Positions 9,374-18,185 of a stretch of DNA of 64,000 nt are shown one piece after another. The notes beneath the pieces are model-generated. The model searched no databases and was not told the origin of the DNA. It saw nothing but the letters and a program-made list of their open reading frames with translations. A program made the translations under genes and the position numbers. The stretch is from an uncultured SAR86 cluster bacterium (GTDB lineage Bacteria; Pseudomonadota; Gammaproteobacteria; Magnimaribacterales; AG-339-G14). Positions within the stretch are counted from its first letter, which is position 1. Each line of letters begins with the position of its first letter. The stretch spans positions 1-64,000 of the forward strand of contig CACPDB010000006.1 in assembly GCA_902632605.1 (NCBI GenBank), written 5' to 3'.

Positions 9374-10972
9374 ATGAACAATTCTTCTATTCCAGAAGTT
9401 GGTGGGCGTAGTGCAAAATTTGCACTAATCTTACTTGTCATTGTCTATGTCTTTAATTTTATAGACAGACAGATCTTAACCATTCTCGCCGAGGATTTAA
9501 AAGCAGACTTAAATATCTCTGACAGCGACATTGGTTTCTTGTACGGAACAGCTTTCGCAGTCTTTTATTCAGTCGTTGGTATTCCAATGGGAAAACTAGC
9601 TGATACCTGGAATAGAAAAAATTTAATAAGCTTGGGTTTAGCTTTTTGGAGTTTGATGACGTTTTTATCAGGAACTGCTAAATCCTTTTTATCATTATCA
9701 ATTTATAGATTTGGTGTTGGAATTGGAGAATCCAGCGCATCTCCAGCTTCTTACTCGCTTTTATCAGACTATTTCTCTCCAAAAGTAAGAGCAACGGTAC
9801 TTTCAATTTATGCTAGCGGACTCTATATAGGTTCGGGAATAGGTATTTTCATTGGAGGACTTATAGTAGATAACTGGAATGAAGCTTTTCCAACAATATC
9901 TGAAGCTCCTTTTGGATTAAAGGGATGGCAAGTAGCTTTTATGGCAGTTGGTCTACCAGGTATTTTATTGGCTTTAATAACATGGCAGATCAAAGAACCG
10001 CCTAGAGGTCTAAGTGAAGGACTTACAGAAACAAAAAAAGAAAACCCCCTCAAAGCAGCATTTGGAGAGCTAGTAGGGTTAACTCCTTTTGGACTACTTC
10101 AAGCTGAAAATACTCAAAAAGAATTGATAAGAAATTTTGCTTTACTAATTTTTGTTGTGTCTGGAGCTTATTGGTTAATTCAAACTACCGGAGACTACTT
10201 ACAATGGATTGCCTTTGGAATAGGTTTTTATATTGTAAGTAATTGGATTCAGGGACTTAGAATAAGAGATAAAGTAGCTTTTGAATTGATGTTCAAAAGC
10301 AAGGCCTTATTGCTTGGTCTTTTAGCTTTTCCTTTCATTACTTTCGTTACCTATGCATTAGGTGCCTTTGGACCTGCTTTTTACATAAGAAATTTTGGTA
10401 TGTCAGCTTCTGAGGTTGGAGTTATATATGGTTTGATTACTGCTTTTGGATCCATGGTAGGAGTAATTGGGGGCGGTTTCATTGGAGACAAACTTAGGGA
10501 AAAGTACACAAATGGAAAGCTTTATTTGATAATGGCATCTGCCCTATTAACTGCAATAACAGGTTTGGGATTTTTGTATTCTCCTGAAGCCAATATCTCT
10601 TTTGCATGGAAATTTTTCTATCATGTTTCTTCAACAGCTTGGTTAGGTTGTGCAGCATCAACAGTAACCGAACTTGTTTTACCTAGGTTAAGAGCTGTAG
10701 CAAGTGCATTTTTTATCTTAATGCTAAGCATGGGAGGATTAGCTCTTGGACCATATTTAACAGGTATGTTGAGTGATATTTATACAATACAGTTTCTTAC
10801 TGAAGGAATGAATAAGTCAATGGCTGAAGCTATTGGGTTAAAACAAGCTCTTGCTCAATCTTTGATAGTTTTATTAGTGCCAATGGTTTTATTAGGTTTT
10901 GCTTGTAGATTTTTAAAAAAAGATGAAGATAATCTTTTTGCAAAAGCTAGAAATCTAGGCGAAGCTGTTTAA
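9374..10972 (+). CDS. MFS transporter (spinster-like)
   Basis: Twelve-TM pattern; 'FIDRQILTILAEDLKADLNISDSDIGFLYGTAFAVFYS', 'GIGESSASPASYSLLSDYF'. Confidence 0.9.
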   Translation: MNNSSIPEVGGRSAKFALILLVIVYVFNFIDRQILTILAEDLKADLNISDSDIGFLYGTAFAVFYSVVGIPMGKLADTWNRKNLISLGLAFWSLMTFLSGTAKSFLSLSIYRFGVGIGESSASPASYSLLSDYFSPKVRATVLSIYASGLYIGSGIGIFIGGLIVDNWNEAFPTISEAPFGLKGWQVAFMAVGLPGILLALITWQIKEPPRGLSEGLTETKKENPLKAAFGELVGLTPFGLLQAENTQKELIRNFALLIFVVSGAYWLIQTTGDYLQWIAFGIGFYIVSNWIQGLRIRDKVAFELMFKSKALLLGLLAFPFITFVTYALGAFGPAFYIRNFGMSASEVGVIYGLITAFGSMVGVIGGGFIGDKLREKYTNGKLYLIMASALLTAITGLGFLYSPEANISFAWKFFYHVSSTAWLGCAASTVTELVLPRLRAVASAFFILMLSMGGLALGPYLTGMLSDIYTIQFLTEGMNKSMAEAIGLKQALAQSLIVLLVPMVLLGFACRFLKKDEDNLFAKARNLGEAV

Positions 10973-11416
10973 CCTCTTTTTCCAAATTTCTGAGATTTTT
11001 TCTTGATATTTTGGATGAACTAAATCAGGTGCAATTTCTGCTAAAGGCTCTAAGACAAACCTGTATAAATCAATGTCTTTATGAGGTATATCTTTGCCTA
11101 AAACTTTTCCTACGTAGTTTCCATAAAGCAGTAAATCAATATCTATTTCTCTGTCTGAAAACTTTTCAGTTCGTTTTTTTCTTCCAATTTTTTTTTCGAT
11201 ATCTTTCAATTTAGCAACTACCCTATCTGGAGAATCTTCTGTTGTAAAACAAACTACTTGATTAAGAAAATCTTCACCTTCAAAACCTTCTGATTTTGTC
11301 TTATAAGTGTTCGATTCAAGTTTTGGTTGATACTCTTTTTTCAAAAGTTCTTTGGCTTTATTTAAATTTTCCTCTGCGTTGATATTACTGCCGAGACTTA
11401 AATATATTTTTGGCAT
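10955..11416 (-). CDS. folK: 2-amino-4-hydroxy-6-hydroxymethyldihydropteridine pyrophosphokinase
   Basis: 'YLSLGSNINAEENL', 'FSDREIDIDLLLYG', 'PHKDIDLYRFVLEPLAEIAPDLVHP'. Confidence 0.95.
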   Translation of the reverse strand: MPKIYLSLGSNINAEENLNKAKELLKKEYQPKLESNTYKTKSEGFEGEDFLNQVVCFTTEDSPDRVVAKLKDIEKKIGRKKRTEKFSDREIDIDLLLYGNYVGKVLGKDIPHKDIDLYRFVLEPLAEIAPDLVHPKYQEKISEIWKKRLNSFA

Positions 11417-11769
11417 TATCTTGAACGAAAAATTGTGAGCCCTACTTCCTTTGATCCGCGAAGTGCGCCAGGCTTTGAAACAGAAAGAGAGAGATTTAAG
11501 ACTTTTTCATCTTGCATAATAATTCTTGAAATTTTTTCAGCAAGAGCCTCAATTAGCTGAAAAGATGATTTTTCAACAAATTTAATTATTTTCTTTGAAG
11601 TGCTTTTGTAGTCAAAAGTATCTTCTATGTTATCTGACTTGAAAGCCCTATTAATATCAACTTCAACTTCATAAGATATTTTTATTAATTGCTTAACCTC
11701 TCTCTCCCAATCAAAAATTCCAATTATGGTTTCAATTTCTAAATCTTTTACAAAAATCTTATTCGACAT
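11416..11769 (-). CDS. folB: Dihydroneopterin aldolase
   Basis: 'VKDLEIETIIGIFDWEREVKQ', 'DTFDYKSTSKKI', 'KPGALRGSKEVG'. Confidence 0.93.
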   Translation of the reverse strand: MSNKIFVKDLEIETIIGIFDWEREVKQLIKISYEVEVDINRAFKSDNIEDTFDYKSTSKKIIKFVEKSSFQLIEALAEKISRIIMQDEKVLNLSLSVSKPGALRGSKEVGLTIFRSR

Positions 11770-12775
11770 TTTCTAAACTCCATCTTGGCGCAACATCAAT
11801 TCTAAAATCTTTGGTTTGCTCTGTAATTTTTTGGAAACCTGTAAATGCAATCATCAACCCATTATCAGTACAGTGTTTTTGATCTGGATAATAAAGATTT
11901 ATTGCTCCTTTTTGTTTTTCAAGTTCTGCTCTAAGGTATTTATTTGCTGCAACTCCACCAGATAAAACAAGTGATTGACTGCGTTCAATTTTGCATGCTT
12001 TAAGGGATTTTTTAACTAGACAATCTATTGCAGCATTTTGGAACTCAAACGCAATATCATTTACTGTATCCTCTGATAAGTCCTCTTTTTCGGATAAATC
12101 TCTCACTTTATAGAGAACGGAAGTTTTCAAGCCACTAAAACTAAAATTTAAGTCCTTTGAGTCAATCATGGGGCGTGGAAAAGAAAAATGATTTTTTCCT
12201 CCGGAAAGCATAGCTCTTTTTTCAATTTCTGGACCTCCTGGATAACCTAATTTTAATAATTTAGCTGTTTTATCAAAAGCTTCTCCCACTGCATCATCTT
12301 TTGTTTGCCCAATAACTTTATATGCATTGGGTGATGAAACTTTAACTATTAAAGTATGCCCTCCTGAGACTAACAAACTAATAAAGGGGTAGGATAAATC
12401 TTCTGCATCATATTTTGCCATTATTAAGTGCGCTTCCATATGATGTACTGGTATTACAGGAATATTTAGGGCATAGGATAAAGAGTTTGCAAAGCCAGCT
12501 CCAACCATTAAAGGACCTCTTAAACCAGGACCATTAGTAAACGCAATTGCCTCAATCTCATTCATCAAGACACTTGATTCTTTCATTTTATTTTTTAATA
12601 AGGGCAAGAGGCGATTAATGTGATCTCTTGCTGCTAACTCAGGTACTACGCCTCCATATAAATCGTGTTCTTCTGCCTGACTATATAAAGCTTCAAATAT
12701 GACTTTATTTGCTTTGCCATCATATAAAGCAATTCCAGTTTCATCGCATGAAGTCTCTATTCCTAATATTTTCAT
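11759..12775 (-). CDS. tsaD: tRNA N6-adenosine threonylcarbamoyltransferase
   Basis: 'ILGIETSCDETGIALYD', 'GPGLRGPLMVG', 'HHMEAHL', 'LLVSGGHT', 'LSGGVAANKYLR'. Confidence 0.97.
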   Translation of the reverse strand: MKILGIETSCDETGIALYDGKANKVIFEALYSQAEEHDLYGGVVPELAARDHINRLLPLLKNKMKESSVLMNEIEAIAFTNGPGLRGPLMVGAGFANSLSYALNIPVIPVHHMEAHLIMAKYDAEDLSYPFISLLVSGGHTLIVKVSSPNAYKVIGQTKDDAVGEAFDKTAKLLKLGYPGGPEIEKRAMLSGGKNHFSFPRPMIDSKDLNFSFSGLKTSVLYKVRDLSEKEDLSEDTVNDIAFEFQNAAIDCLVKKSLKACKIERSQSLVLSGGVAANKYLRAELEKQKGAINLYYPDQKHCTDNGLMIAFTGFQKITEQTKDFRIDVAPRWSLENVE

Positions 12776-12839
12776 TTTGTTTAAAAGTTATTTTGCAAAA
12801 TATCTTAACTCTCTATAGAATTGCGGTCCTAATATAAAT

Positions 12840-13058
12840 ATGCCTATTATAAAGCTAAAAGATAATGAATCTTTCGATTCTGGACTCAGGAGATTTAAAA
12901 GGTCTTGTGATAAAGCTGGAATCATTTCTGAAATAAGAAAAAGAGAGTTTTACGAAAAGCCCACCTCCGTAAGGAAAAGAAAAGCTGCTGCTGCAGTAAA
13001 AAGACAAGCGAAAAGAAGAAAGTTTGGCAAAATGCCCCCTTTGAGAGCAAGAGTCTAA
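12840..13058 (+). CDS. rpsU: 30S ribosomal protein bS21
   Basis: '[55 protein letters not shown]'. Confidence 0.97.
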   Translation: MPIIKLKDNESFDSGLRRFKRSCDKAGIISEIRKREFYEKPTSVRKRKAAAAVKRQAKRRKFGKMPPLRARV

Positions 13059-13508
13059 ATGTCCAAAGATTTGAAAAGCTTGATTAAAACTCAAGTCACA
13101 ATTTCTATGAAAGATGGGAACAAGTTTAGGACTACCGTCTTAAGAATGGTTCTCGCGGAAATTCAAAAAATTGAAATCGAAGAAAAGTCAGATCTTGATG
13201 AACTCCAGATTACCTCAATTCTTGAAAAGATGATTAAACAAAGAAATGATGCAATAGCTCAATTTGAACAAGCAAAAAGACAAGAATTAGCAGATAAAGA
13301 AAAACAAGAAATAGAAATTGTAAAAGAATTTTTACCAGAACAAATGTCAGAAGAAGAGGTTTTTGAATTAGTTTCTAAAATTATCTCTGAAGTTGATGCT
13401 AAGGATATGAAGGATATGGGCAAAGTAATGGGTTCTTTGAAACCTTTGATTTCCGGAAAAGCAGATGCTGGCATTGTAAGCCAATTGGTAAAAAAAGCTC
13501 TAAGTTAA
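13059..13508 (+). CDS. yqeY: GatB/YqeY domain-containing protein
   Basis: 'AMKDGNKFRTTVLRMVLAEIQKIEIE'-type N-terminus, 'IEIVKEFLPEQMSEEEV'; follows rpsU. Confidence 0.9.
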   Translation: MSKDLKSLIKTQVTISMKDGNKFRTTVLRMVLAEIQKIEIEEKSDLDELQITSILEKMIKQRNDAIAQFEQAKRQELADKEKQEIEIVKEFLPEQMSEEEVFELVSKIISEVDAKDMKDMGKVMGSLKPLISGKADAGIVSQLVKKALS

Positions 13509-14093
13509 TTTTTTTACAGTCTCAACAATAGAAATAGTTTGTTGATCTGCTTCAACGTTCACAAAATCTCCTTTTTTTAGATAAGATAAATTAGTTTTAG
13601 ATAAAGTTTCTGGAATTATGGAAATCGTAAAAAATCTGTTTGTCACATGAACGACAGTAAGACTAATTCCATTTATAGAAACATACCCTTTTTTAAAAAT
13701 GTATCCCTTTAAGTTAGAAGGTATCTTGATTTTCAGAATTGTTTCCTTTTTACTCTCAAAGCTAATTATTTCGGCAACATTATGAACATGTCCAGAGACA
13801 AAATGTCCTCCTACTTCGTCGCCTATTTTTAAAGATCTCTCTAAGTTGAAAGGTATAGAAGAAAATTTCTCTGATATGTTGGTTAATTTTATTGATTCAT
13901 GAACAACATCAAATTCTATCAAGTCTTTTTTGAAGCCAACTACCGTTAAACAAACTCCATTTACCGCAACGCTATCTCCTTTCTTTATTTTCTTTGTAAA
14001 ATTAGATGGAACTGTGATGGATAACTTATATCCATAATCCTTTTCTTCAAATATTACTTTCTTTGATAAAGCTTGAACTATTCCACTAAACAT
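13500..14093 (-). CDS. ribE: Riboflavin synthase, alpha subunit
   Basis: Two lumazine-binding repeats; 'MFSGIVQAL', 'GDSVAVNGVCLTV', 'GHFVSGHVH', 'KGYVSINGISLTV'. Confidence 0.95.
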   Translation of the reverse strand: MFSGIVQALSKKVIFEEKDYGYKLSITVPSNFTKKIKKGDSVAVNGVCLTVVGFKKDLIEFDVVHESIKLTNISEKFSSIPFNLERSLKIGDEVGGHFVSGHVHNVAEIISFESKKETILKIKIPSNLKGYIFKKGYVSINGISLTVVHVTNRFFTISIIPETLSKTNLSYLKKGDFVNVEADQQTISIVETVKKLT

Positions 14094-14652
14094 TTTTTAT
14101 TTTTTTAAGTTCCGAAATTTTTGCGATTGAATGTATTTTAATACCTTGCTCAGCATAAAACTCTTGAAAGGTTTTATCTGGGTCATAAGGTTCTTCTCTA
14201 TCTAGAGCAACCAATGCTCCCACAAAAGTCCCTCTATTGTTTTCGATGATTTCTATTGAGTTCTTAATAGCAGTTCCAGCAGTTAGAACATCATCAATCA
14301 ACAAAGCTTTCTTTCCTTGTAAATTTCCCATAATAGTTCCTCCTTCGCCATGATTTTTCTCTTCCTTTCGATCAAAGGCTAAAGGGATATTTTTTTTTGT
14401 TGCTTCAAAGTATTTTGTTGCGACAACTGACGCCAATGGAATACCTTTGTAAGCAGGACCAAAAAACAAATCAAAATCTATTTTTAAGTCTAATATTTTA
14501 GATACATAGCAATCAGCTAAAAAAGAAAGTGATTCAGAATCAAAAAAGGCAGCAATATTAAAAAAATAATCACTATTCATCCCGGATTTAAGTTTAAAGC
14601 TTCCAAACTTAAGCGCTTCTAATTCAATGGCTTTTTCTAAAAAATCTTGCAT
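14086..14652 (-). CDS. pyrE: Orotate phosphoribosyltransferase
   Basis: 'LKFGSFKLKSGMNSDYFFN', PRPP motif 'ALLIDDVLTAGTA'; start moved from the TTG at 14682 to the internal ATG (MQDFLEKAIE). Confidence 0.93.
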   Translation of the reverse strand: MQDFLEKAIELEALKFGSFKLKSGMNSDYFFNIAAFFDSESLSFLADCYVSKILDLKIDFDLFFGPAYKGIPLASVVATKYFEATKKNIPLAFDRKEEKNHGEGGTIMGNLQGKKALLIDDVLTAGTAIKNSIEIIENNRGTFVGALVALDREEPYDPDKTFQEFYAEQGIKIHSIAKISELKKIKNV

Positions 14653-14681
14653 ATTGGTTTCAACGTTTTCATACTTTATCA

Positions 14682-15305
14682 ATGCCTGAAAATCTCCACA
14701 AACTTTTTGTTATTTCCAGTCCTTCAGGAGGTGGTAAAACGTCTCTGATAAATAAACTTTTTGAAGATTCAAGATCTCTGGATTTTGAAAAAAGTATTTC
14801 AGATACCACGAGGCAAAAACGTCAAGGAGATGTAGAAGGTATAGATTATTATTTTTTATCTGAAAAAGATTTCAAAGAAAAAATCCAAAAAGAGGAATAT
14901 GTTGAATACGCAACTGTCTTCAAGAATTTTTATGGCACATCAAAAAGGGAAATCAAAAAAAAATTTAAAAATTCAAACCTGGTTTTAGAATTGGATTGGC
15001 AAGGAGCTTATGCTGTTAAAAAACTTTATGATGATGCTCAGCTTATTTTTTTAGTTCCACCATCTTTGAAGGATCTAAAAAAAAGACTTATTTCGAGAAA
15101 TTTAGATTCTCCTGAATCAATAGAAAAGAGACTTTCGGAAGCAAAAAAAGAAATCAGTAAGTCTGAAAAATATGATTTTTTAGTCTTAAATGATGATTTC
15201 GAAAAAGCTTTAGAAGACCTCTCGCTAATTCTTTTTGAAAGAATTTCAGCTTTTGATTATGACTCAAGAGTATCAAAAGACTTGATTAAAAGATTAGTAG
15301 AATAA
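14682..15305 (+). CDS. gmk: Guanylate kinase
   Basis: 'LFVISSPSGGGKTSLINKL', 'SDTTRQKRQGDVEGIDYYFLS'. Confidence 0.96.
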   Translation: MPENLHKLFVISSPSGGGKTSLINKLFEDSRSLDFEKSISDTTRQKRQGDVEGIDYYFLSEKDFKEKIQKEEYVEYATVFKNFYGTSKREIKKKFKNSNLVLELDWQGAYAVKKLYDDAQLIFLVPPSLKDLKKRLISRNLDSPESIEKRLSEAKKEISKSEKYDFLVLNDDFEKALEDLSLILFERISAFDYDSRVSKDLIKRLVE

Positions 15306-15349
15306 TTAATAAAAATTAAGTAGAATCCACATCCTCAAGAGGTTTACGC

Positions 15350-15619
15350 ATGGCTAGAATTACTGTCGAAGATTGTTTAAAAAAAATCCCTAACAGATAT
15401 GAAATGGTGAAACTTGCTGCAAAGCGAGTTAAGCAACTAGCTATAGATGGAAGAGAACCTACCATTGATCCGGAAGACGATAAACCTACGGTAATAGCTC
15501 TTAGAGAAATTGCTGCTGGTACTGTAACTATTGAAAATATAGACAGCTTTAATTTCGATGCCCTTGAAGAGGAATTCTCTGACAAATTAAATTCAGAAGA
15601 CGAAGAAGGCATAGAATAA
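15350..15619 (+). CDS. rpoZ: RNA polymerase omega subunit
   Basis: '[30 protein letters not shown]'; between gmk and spoT. Confidence 0.96.
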   Translation: MARITVEDCLKKIPNRYEMVKLAAKRVKQLAIDGREPTIDPEDDKPTVIALREIAAGTVTIENIDSFNFDALEEEFSDKLNSEDEEGIE

Positions 15620-15640
15620 CTTTTTTTTGGTAAAATCTCT

Positions 15641-17824
15641 TTGCTTATGGCAACTGAGACAAAAAACCTTAAAAAACTCACCAAAAACCTTGGAAAGTAT
15701 CTTGATCAAGTTCAACTTGAACAGGTAAAAAAAGCTTATTTTTTTGCCGCAAATGCTCATTCAGGTCAGTTTCGTGTAAGTGGAGATCCTTACGTATCTC
15801 ACCCTCTTGCTGTTGCAGAAATACTAGGAAATTTAAAGATGGATCAAGACTGCCTGTCTGCAGCAATGCTTCACGATGTTATCGAAGACTCGGGAATTCC
15901 AAAGACCTTTCTAAAAAAAGAATTTAATAAAGAAGTTGCTAATTTAGTTGATGGTGTAAGCAAACTAGATAAAGTTGAATTGACTTCAAAAAAAGACTTG
16001 CAAGCTGAGAGCTTTCAAAAAATGGTTCTTGCAATGTCAGAAGATATAAGAGTTATTGTTGTAAAGCTTGCAGATAGATTGCACAACATGAGAACAATAA
16101 AATTCCTTAATAAAGAAAAAAAATTAAGAATTGCTAATGAAACAGTTGAAATTTACGCACCAATTGCGCATAGATTAGGTATGCATCAAATATACAGGGA
16201 GCTTGAAGACTTAGCCTTTGAAATTTTATATCCATTGAGGTTCAGAGTTATTGAGGAAGCTGTAAAAAGAAATACCAGAGGAAGAAAAAAGATTCTGAAA
16301 AAAGTTGAATCATCTATAAATCAAAAATTGCAAGAGCAAGATTTGAGTTGTGCTATTTCCAGCAGGAGAAAGCATTTCTATGGAATTTATAAAAAAATGA
16401 AAAGACAGTCCAAAACTTTGAAAGAAGTTTTGGATGTCTATGCTTTAAAAATAACTACATCAAACGCTATAGATTGTTACAAGGCTTTAGGTGTAATACA
16501 TAATGCCTTTAATCCAATCGAAGGAAGATTTAAAGACTATATAGCCATACCAAAATCTAATTCTTACCAATCACTTCACACCGGAATAATGACTTTTGAG
16601 GGACTGCCTATAGAAATTCAAATCAGAACTAGTGAAATGGATGAATTAGCAGAGTTTGGAATAGCGACACATTGGGTTTATAAATCTGGAGAGACGGATA
16701 ATCCAGTTCAAGCAAGAGCAAGAAGGTGGGTTAATGGTTTGATGGAAATAAATGCTCGATCAGAAGATGCCTCAGATTTTGTTGAGGTTATTAAAACAGG
16801 ATTAGTCTCCAATGAGGTTTATGTTTTTACTCCTCAAGGAGATATCATTGATTTACCAAAAGACTCTACGCCAATAGATTTTGCCTTCGCTTTGCATTCA
16901 GATATTGGACTTCATTGCAGCGGTTGTAGAATCAATAAAAACCTTGCTCCTTTAAGTGTCCCTTTAGAAAGTGGTCAGACAGTAGAAATTATTACGGATA
17001 AAGTTCCACAAACAAACCCAAGCTGGCTAGATTTCATTAGAACATCCAGAGCAAGGTCAGCTATTCGCCATAATTTAAAAAATCTTAAAGAGTCAGAATC
17101 AAGAAAATTCGGAAAACGGCTCTTGGAGCAATCTTTATTTCCTCATCAAACAAAACTAAGAGATGTTCCTAAAAATAAAATGAAAAAACTTCTCACCTCC
17201 TTGAACTATAAAAGTGTAAGAGAGCTTCTTGAAAGCATAGGCTCAGGAAAAAGATCTAGTTTAGTTGTTGCACATCAAATCATGCAATTTCTTGATGAAA
17301 AAGAAAATGATGAAATCCAATTCTCTAACTTACAAATTACAGGTGCTGAGGGCTTGGTGGTAACCTATTCAAGTTGTTGTCGACCTATTCCTGGAGATCA
17401 TGTAATTGCACACTTTTCAACAAGCAGAGGTATTGTCATTCACCAAGAAAGGTGTAAAAACATTCTACCAATTCGTCATGACCCCGCTTTGTGTTCGCCG
17501 GTTCAGTGGGAAGATACTCTGTCAGGAGACTTTTCAGTAGAGATAAAAATTGTTGCAGAAGATAAAGCTGGAATACTTGCGGAAGTTTCAGCGGTAATCG
17601 CAGAGTACTCTACTAACATTGAAAGCATAAAAAGTGATCCTTCTGCTGGAAATAAGGTGGATCTATATATTTTACTTGCAGTAACGGATAGAAATCATTT
17701 AGCAAAAATTCTAAGAAGATTGCGTCGAAAAGACTTTGTCATATCAGCTACAAGAATTCATAGCTGGGAGCAAAGAAACGCTACCCTTCCAATTATTGAA
17801 GAGGAAATAAGTGAAGATAATTGA
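15641..17824 (+). CDS. spoT: Bifunctional (p)ppGpp synthetase/hydrolase (RelA/SpoT family)
   Basis: HD domain 'AAMLHDVIEDSG', synthetase 'YQSLHTGIMTFEGLPIEIQIRT', TGS and ACT domains. Confidence 0.96.
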   Translation: MLMATETKNLKKLTKNLGKYLDQVQLEQVKKAYFFAANAHSGQFRVSGDPYVSHPLAVAEILGNLKMDQDCLSAAMLHDVIEDSGIPKTFLKKEFNKEVANLVDGVSKLDKVELTSKKDLQAESFQKMVLAMSEDIRVIVVKLADRLHNMRTIKFLNKEKKLRIANETVEIYAPIAHRLGMHQIYRELEDLAFEILYPLRFRVIEEAVKRNTRGRKKILKKVESSINQKLQEQDLSCAISSRRKHFYGIYKKMKRQSKTLKEVLDVYALKITTSNAIDCYKALGVIHNAFNPIEGRFKDYIAIPKSNSYQSLHTGIMTFEGLPIEIQIRTSEMDELAEFGIATHWVYKSGETDNPVQARARRWVNGLMEINARSEDASDFVEVIKTGLVSNEVYVFTPQGDIIDLPKDSTPIDFAFALHSDIGLHCSGCRINKNLAPLSVPLESGQTVEIITDKVPQTNPSWLDFIRTSRARSAIRHNLKNLKESESRKFGKRLLEQSLFPHQTKLRDVPKNKMKKLLTSLNYKSVRELLESIGSGKRSSLVVAHQIMQFLDEKENDEIQFSNLQITGAEGLVVTYSSCCRPIPGDHVIAHFSTSRGIVIHQERCKNILPIRHDPALCSPVQWEDTLSGDFSVEIKIVAEDKAGILAEVSAVIAEYSTNIESIKSDPSAGNKVDLYILLAVTDRNHLAKILRRLRRKDFVISATRIHSWEQRNATLPIIEEEISEDN

Positions 17825-18185
17825 AACAAATAATGCTCCAAAGGCTATTGGGACTTACTCCCAAGCTGTGAGGGTTAATGGTTTTTTGTTTATTTCTGGT
17901 CAGATACCCTTAGATCCCTCAACAATGGAATTGGTAGAAGGAATTGAAAATCAAATCAATCAAGTTTTTGAAAATATCAATCAAATTTTAAAAGCCGATG
18001 GAATGGATTTTTCAAATGTAGTAAAGCTTTCTGTATTACTTGACGACTTAAATCACTTTGAAAAAGTTAATGAAATAATGGCTAAAATATTTTCAAAACC
18101 TTACCCTGCAAGAGCTGCATATGAAGTATCAAAATTACCAAAGGGAAGTTCAGTAGAAATCGAAACCATTGCTTTTAAAGAGTGA
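17811..18185 (+). CDS. ridA: RidA family reactive intermediate deaminase
   Basis: 'NAPKAIGTYSQAVRVNGFLFISGQIPLDP', 'PARAAYEVSKLPKGSSVEIE'. Confidence 0.95.
   Translation: MKIIETNNAPKAIGTYSQAVRVNGFLFISGQIPLDPSTMELVEGIENQINQVFENINQILKADGMDFSNVVKLSVLLDDLNHFEKVNEIMAKIFSKPYPARAAYEVSKLPKGSSVEIETIAFKE

Noticed and set aside
15316-15684. 122-aa Ser-rich ORF on the - strand over rpoZ
   Set aside because: Antisense to rpoZ and the spoT start; Ser-rich composition is typical of a reverse-complement shadow.
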